Source: an uncultured Pseudomonadota bacterium (lineage in GTDB: Bacteria > Myxococcota > UBA796). Taken from it: 17,024 bases of DNA. The stretch lies in NCBI GenBank assembly GCA_913040875.1, contig CAJWHX010000015.1, forward strand, positions 1 to 17,024, given 5' to 3'. A model generated the notes under the pieces. The model saw only the letters and a list, made by a program, of their open reading frames with translations. It made no database searches and was not told the origin of the DNA. Positions 15,475-17,024 of the stretch are shown here, in pieces. The translations under genes were made by a program, and so were the position numbers. The first letter of the stretch is position 1. Each line of letters opens with the position of its first letter.

Positions 15475-16684
15475 CGTTAGATTCGTATTTATTCGGATTC
15501 AATACCCGTTGCCATTCATTCATGGAATCGGGGTCTGGACAACCATCTTCATCTTGTATTCCATCTTCGTCTTCTGGATGAAAAGGACACTTGTCTCGGT
15601 CATCCCACAATCCATCACCATCAAAATCTGGGTGGGACCGTTGATCTGGACAGCCATCCAAATCTTGATACTGATTGATGGTCTCGGGCTTAGATGGACA
15701 TCTATCGACACTATCCAAGATATTGTCCTGATCGTTATCGGGGTCTGGACAACCATCCTCATCTTTATATCCGTCAATATCTTCACTGAACATCGGGCAT
15801 TGATCAATATCGTCATTCAGCCCATCCCCATCATTATCGGGGTCTGGACAACCATCCTCATCTTTATACCCATCAATATCTTCCGGAAGATTCTCACACT
15901 GGTCCGGACCTGAATCGGATCCATCTCGAATTCCATCCCCATCACTATCTACGACGCGTTGTAATTTTGCAGGACGATACGACAGCTGTACTTCAAATAT
16001 TGAACCCGTTAAAGATACGTCTTGCCAAACGGGTAGTTGATACAACAAAGATACCGAGGTGCTACCCAGATGTTGAGTCAATCGCGTGGATGCAGAAGCC
16101 CACATCACATCGGATAGCCATATACTGGTAAAACCAAAACCAAAAGAGCGATCTTTGTTTTGCTGTAGCAATACATTCACATTTGGCTGTACATCTTGCA
16201 TCCGATACAGCCCGGCTTGGAGATCAAACAACCAATTCCTGCCCAATCGATTCACCTGTATATTTGGATACAATGCGCGGCTGGACCAGGCCAAACCAGT
16301 GGTGCTAGACCCTTTGGATAGGATATCCAATCCCACAGCACCATTCCAACTCCCTGTTTGAGTGTGATACCGAGCACCAATACTGCGATTCCCAACTCTG
16401 TAGACCTCCTTTGAACCAACAAATATCATTGGTAAATCTGCATGCATAGACCAGTCTCTATTGAATCTATGATGAACGGATACTCTTTGGATCAAAACAT
16501 CCGAAACCGGTAAACTGGACCAAGCATTCTCAGAGTAGATCACTGGTTGAATCCAAAACTGGTGATCGATATGCAAGTTCCACGGTTGATTTAAATCGTG
16601 TAAAGACATCGGACTTTGAATACCAACATCCAATCCTTCGACTGCCCAACCCAAAGAGAGTATGATCCATAGAAATGCCATCAT
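15461..16684 (-). CDS. Outer-membrane protein with thrombospondin type 3 repeats
   Basis: The precursor is 407 aa. A signal peptide covers about residues 1-17 (MMAFLWIILSLGWAVEG). Residues 18-240 are beta-rich with alternating residues and many aromatic positions, as in a small outer-membrane barrel. Residues 246-386 hold calcium-binding thrombospondin type 3 repeats of about 33 residues with D-x-D-x-D-G motifs and paired Cys. Examples are DSDGDGIRDG, DPDNDGDGLNDD and DFDGDGLWDD, with EDGCPDPD recurring. The protein ends soon after (407) with no OmpA-type peptidoglycan-binding domain, which usually follows such stalks in OmpA-like proteins. The N-terminal barrel faces the membrane, and the repeats are inferred to lie in the periplasm or at the surface. 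It is 9 bp downstream of the gene cut by the window edge and overlaps the GT-C-like gene by 14 bases. Confidence 0.85.
   Translation of the reverse strand: MMAFLWIILSLGWAVEGLDVGIQSPMSLHDLNQPWNLHIDHQFWIQPVIYSENAWSSLPVSDVLIQRVSVHHRFNRDWSMHADLPMIFVGSKEVYRVGNRSIGARYHTQTGSWNGAVGLDILSKGSSTTGLAWSSRALYPNIQVNRLGRNWLFDLQAGLYRMQDVQPNVNVLLQQNKDRSFGFGFTSIWLSDVMWASASTRLTQHLGSTSVSLLYQLPVWQDVSLTGSIFEVQLSYRPAKLQRVVDSDGDGIRDGSDSGPDQCENLPEDIDGYKDEDGCPDPDNDGDGLNDDIDQCPMFSEDIDGYKDEDGCPDPDNDQDNILDSVDRCPSKPETINQYQDLDGCPDQRSHPDFDGDGLWDDRDKCPFHPEDEDGIQDEDGCPDPDSMNEWQRVLNPNKYESNDDVQ
15735..15883 (-). repeat. Tandem 99-bp repeat encoding TSP3 units
   Basis: The segments 15735-15784 and 15834-15883 are 48/50 identical and lie 99 bp apart, exactly one 33-residue thrombospondin type 3 unit. 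A third, more diverged copy of the same core begins near 15528. The high nucleotide identity suggests recent duplication or gene conversion and makes the unit number prone to change. Confidence 0.8.
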
Positions 16685-16693
16685 CCATATACC

Positions 16694-17024
16694 CTAAGGT
16701 TGCCCGGGCGCCTGCATCGGCATCTTACCATCCATTGAAACATCCAAACTCAAATTAACATCTAAGACAGACGACCCGGCAATCGGAATGGGATTGCCTT
16801 CATACACCCCCATTAAGTCTCCAACGCCTGGACCATTCGCATCAAAGTCTACGAATGCTTCCAATATCAAAAGACCAAAATTTTCGGGGATCATAATGAC
16901 GTATGGACCTTCTTGCAATTTCATTTTCCCAAGCATCTTTCGACCACCTGGACTTTGATCATCTGGCACAAAGATATCTAGATCTACACTAAGACAAGAC
17001 TGAGCACAAGTAATATTTCCACTG
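16694..17024 (-). CDS. Probable secreted protein, 3' part
   Basis: The family is not recognised. The reading frame is open to the window edge, so the start lies beyond it. The GTG at 16969 is an internal valine, not the start. The visible 109 residues begin SGNITCAQSC, with two close cysteines. VDLDIFVPDDQSPGGRKML follows, then a beta-strand pattern and DFDANGPGVGDLMGVYEGNPIPIAG (about 60-84 of the visible part), which reads like an Asp/Gly calcium-type or carbohydrate-binding loop. The tail is Met/Pro-rich. Secretion, possibly as a lipoprotein, is inferred only from composition and position. Its stop lies 9 bp before the thrombospondin-3 gene on the same strand, making it probably the first visible gene of that envelope operon. 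Confidence 0.6.
   Translation of the reverse strand, partial: SGNITCAQSCLSVDLDIFVPDDQSPGGRKMLGKMKLQEGPYVIMIPENFGLLILEAFVDFDANGPGVGDLMGVYEGNPIPIAGSSVLDVNLSLDVSMDGKMPMQAPGQP

Noticed and set aside
15735..15883. Regular direct repeats considered as a CRISPR array
   Set aside because: The repeats are in frame with a 33-residue protein unit, spacing is coding sequence conserved in register, and copies are few and diverged.
15431..15913. A 160-codon plus-strand open frame that looks like a hydrophobic Ile/Val/Thr-rich membrane protein
   Set aside because: It is exactly antisense to the TSP3 repeats. Asp/Gly-rich repeat codons read backwards give Ile/Val/Pro/Thr, and the internal repetition copies the 99-bp DNA repeat. 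No ribosome-binding site was seen.
16694..16969. A complete 91-aa gene starting at the GTG at 16969
   Set aside because: The frame continues open to the window edge with plausible protein sequence (two cysteines, DIFVPDD), so the GTG is internal and the gene is partial.

Overview
The window is gene-dense, about 17 kb, with sixteen protein genes, no RNA genes, no mobile elements and no intergenic gap over 170 bases. Base composition looks moderate (roughly mid-40s percent GC by eye). The gene content points to a Gram-negative bacterium. Supporting features are an outer-membrane-style protein with thrombospondin type 3 repeats, a protein ending in a beta-barrel-like C-terminal Phe, a GspE/PilB secretion or pilus ATPase and an iron-sulfur APS reductase. 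Thrombospondin-3 stalks and alpha/beta hydrolase or SDR-rich gene neighbourhoods are common in Myxococcota, Bradymonadia and related former deltaproteobacteria. This assignment is an inference and is not proven by any marker here.

Left part (1-5540). The 3' end of a NicO/UreH-like metal transporter gene faces a minus-strand block. That block contains three paralogous zinc-ribbon membrane proteins (438, 322 and 336 aa) and an ABHD11/YbfF-like hydrolase. The 322- and 336-aa genes share one base (stop TGA/start ATG), so they are probably translationally coupled. The zinc-ribbon array is interrupted by a plus-strand alpha/beta-hydrolase-like gene (3546-4214). This array is the least explained part of the window.

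Middle (5660-10615). A plus-strand group holds GMP reductase (guaC, with an unusual insertion), a small secreted two-cysteine protein and a second classical alpha/beta hydrolase. The last overlaps tail-to-tail by 8 bp with a minus-strand run: short-chain dehydrogenase, [4Fe-4S] APS reductase (cysH), then an NAD-dependent epimerase/dehydratase. APS reductase here stands without other sulfate-assimilation genes.

Right part (10690-17024). An orphan GspE/PilB-family ATPase gene is transcribed divergently from a cysteine-free 453-aa protein. That protein has a helical N-half, one hydrophobic segment and a beta-strand-rich C-half, with no signal peptide. It shares overlapping stop codons with a GT-C-like polytopic membrane protein. 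The GT-C-like gene is translationally overlapped by the thrombospondin-3 outer-membrane protein gene. Upstream of both, and cut by the window edge, is a secreted or lipoprotein-like gene, so these three form a likely cell-envelope operon.
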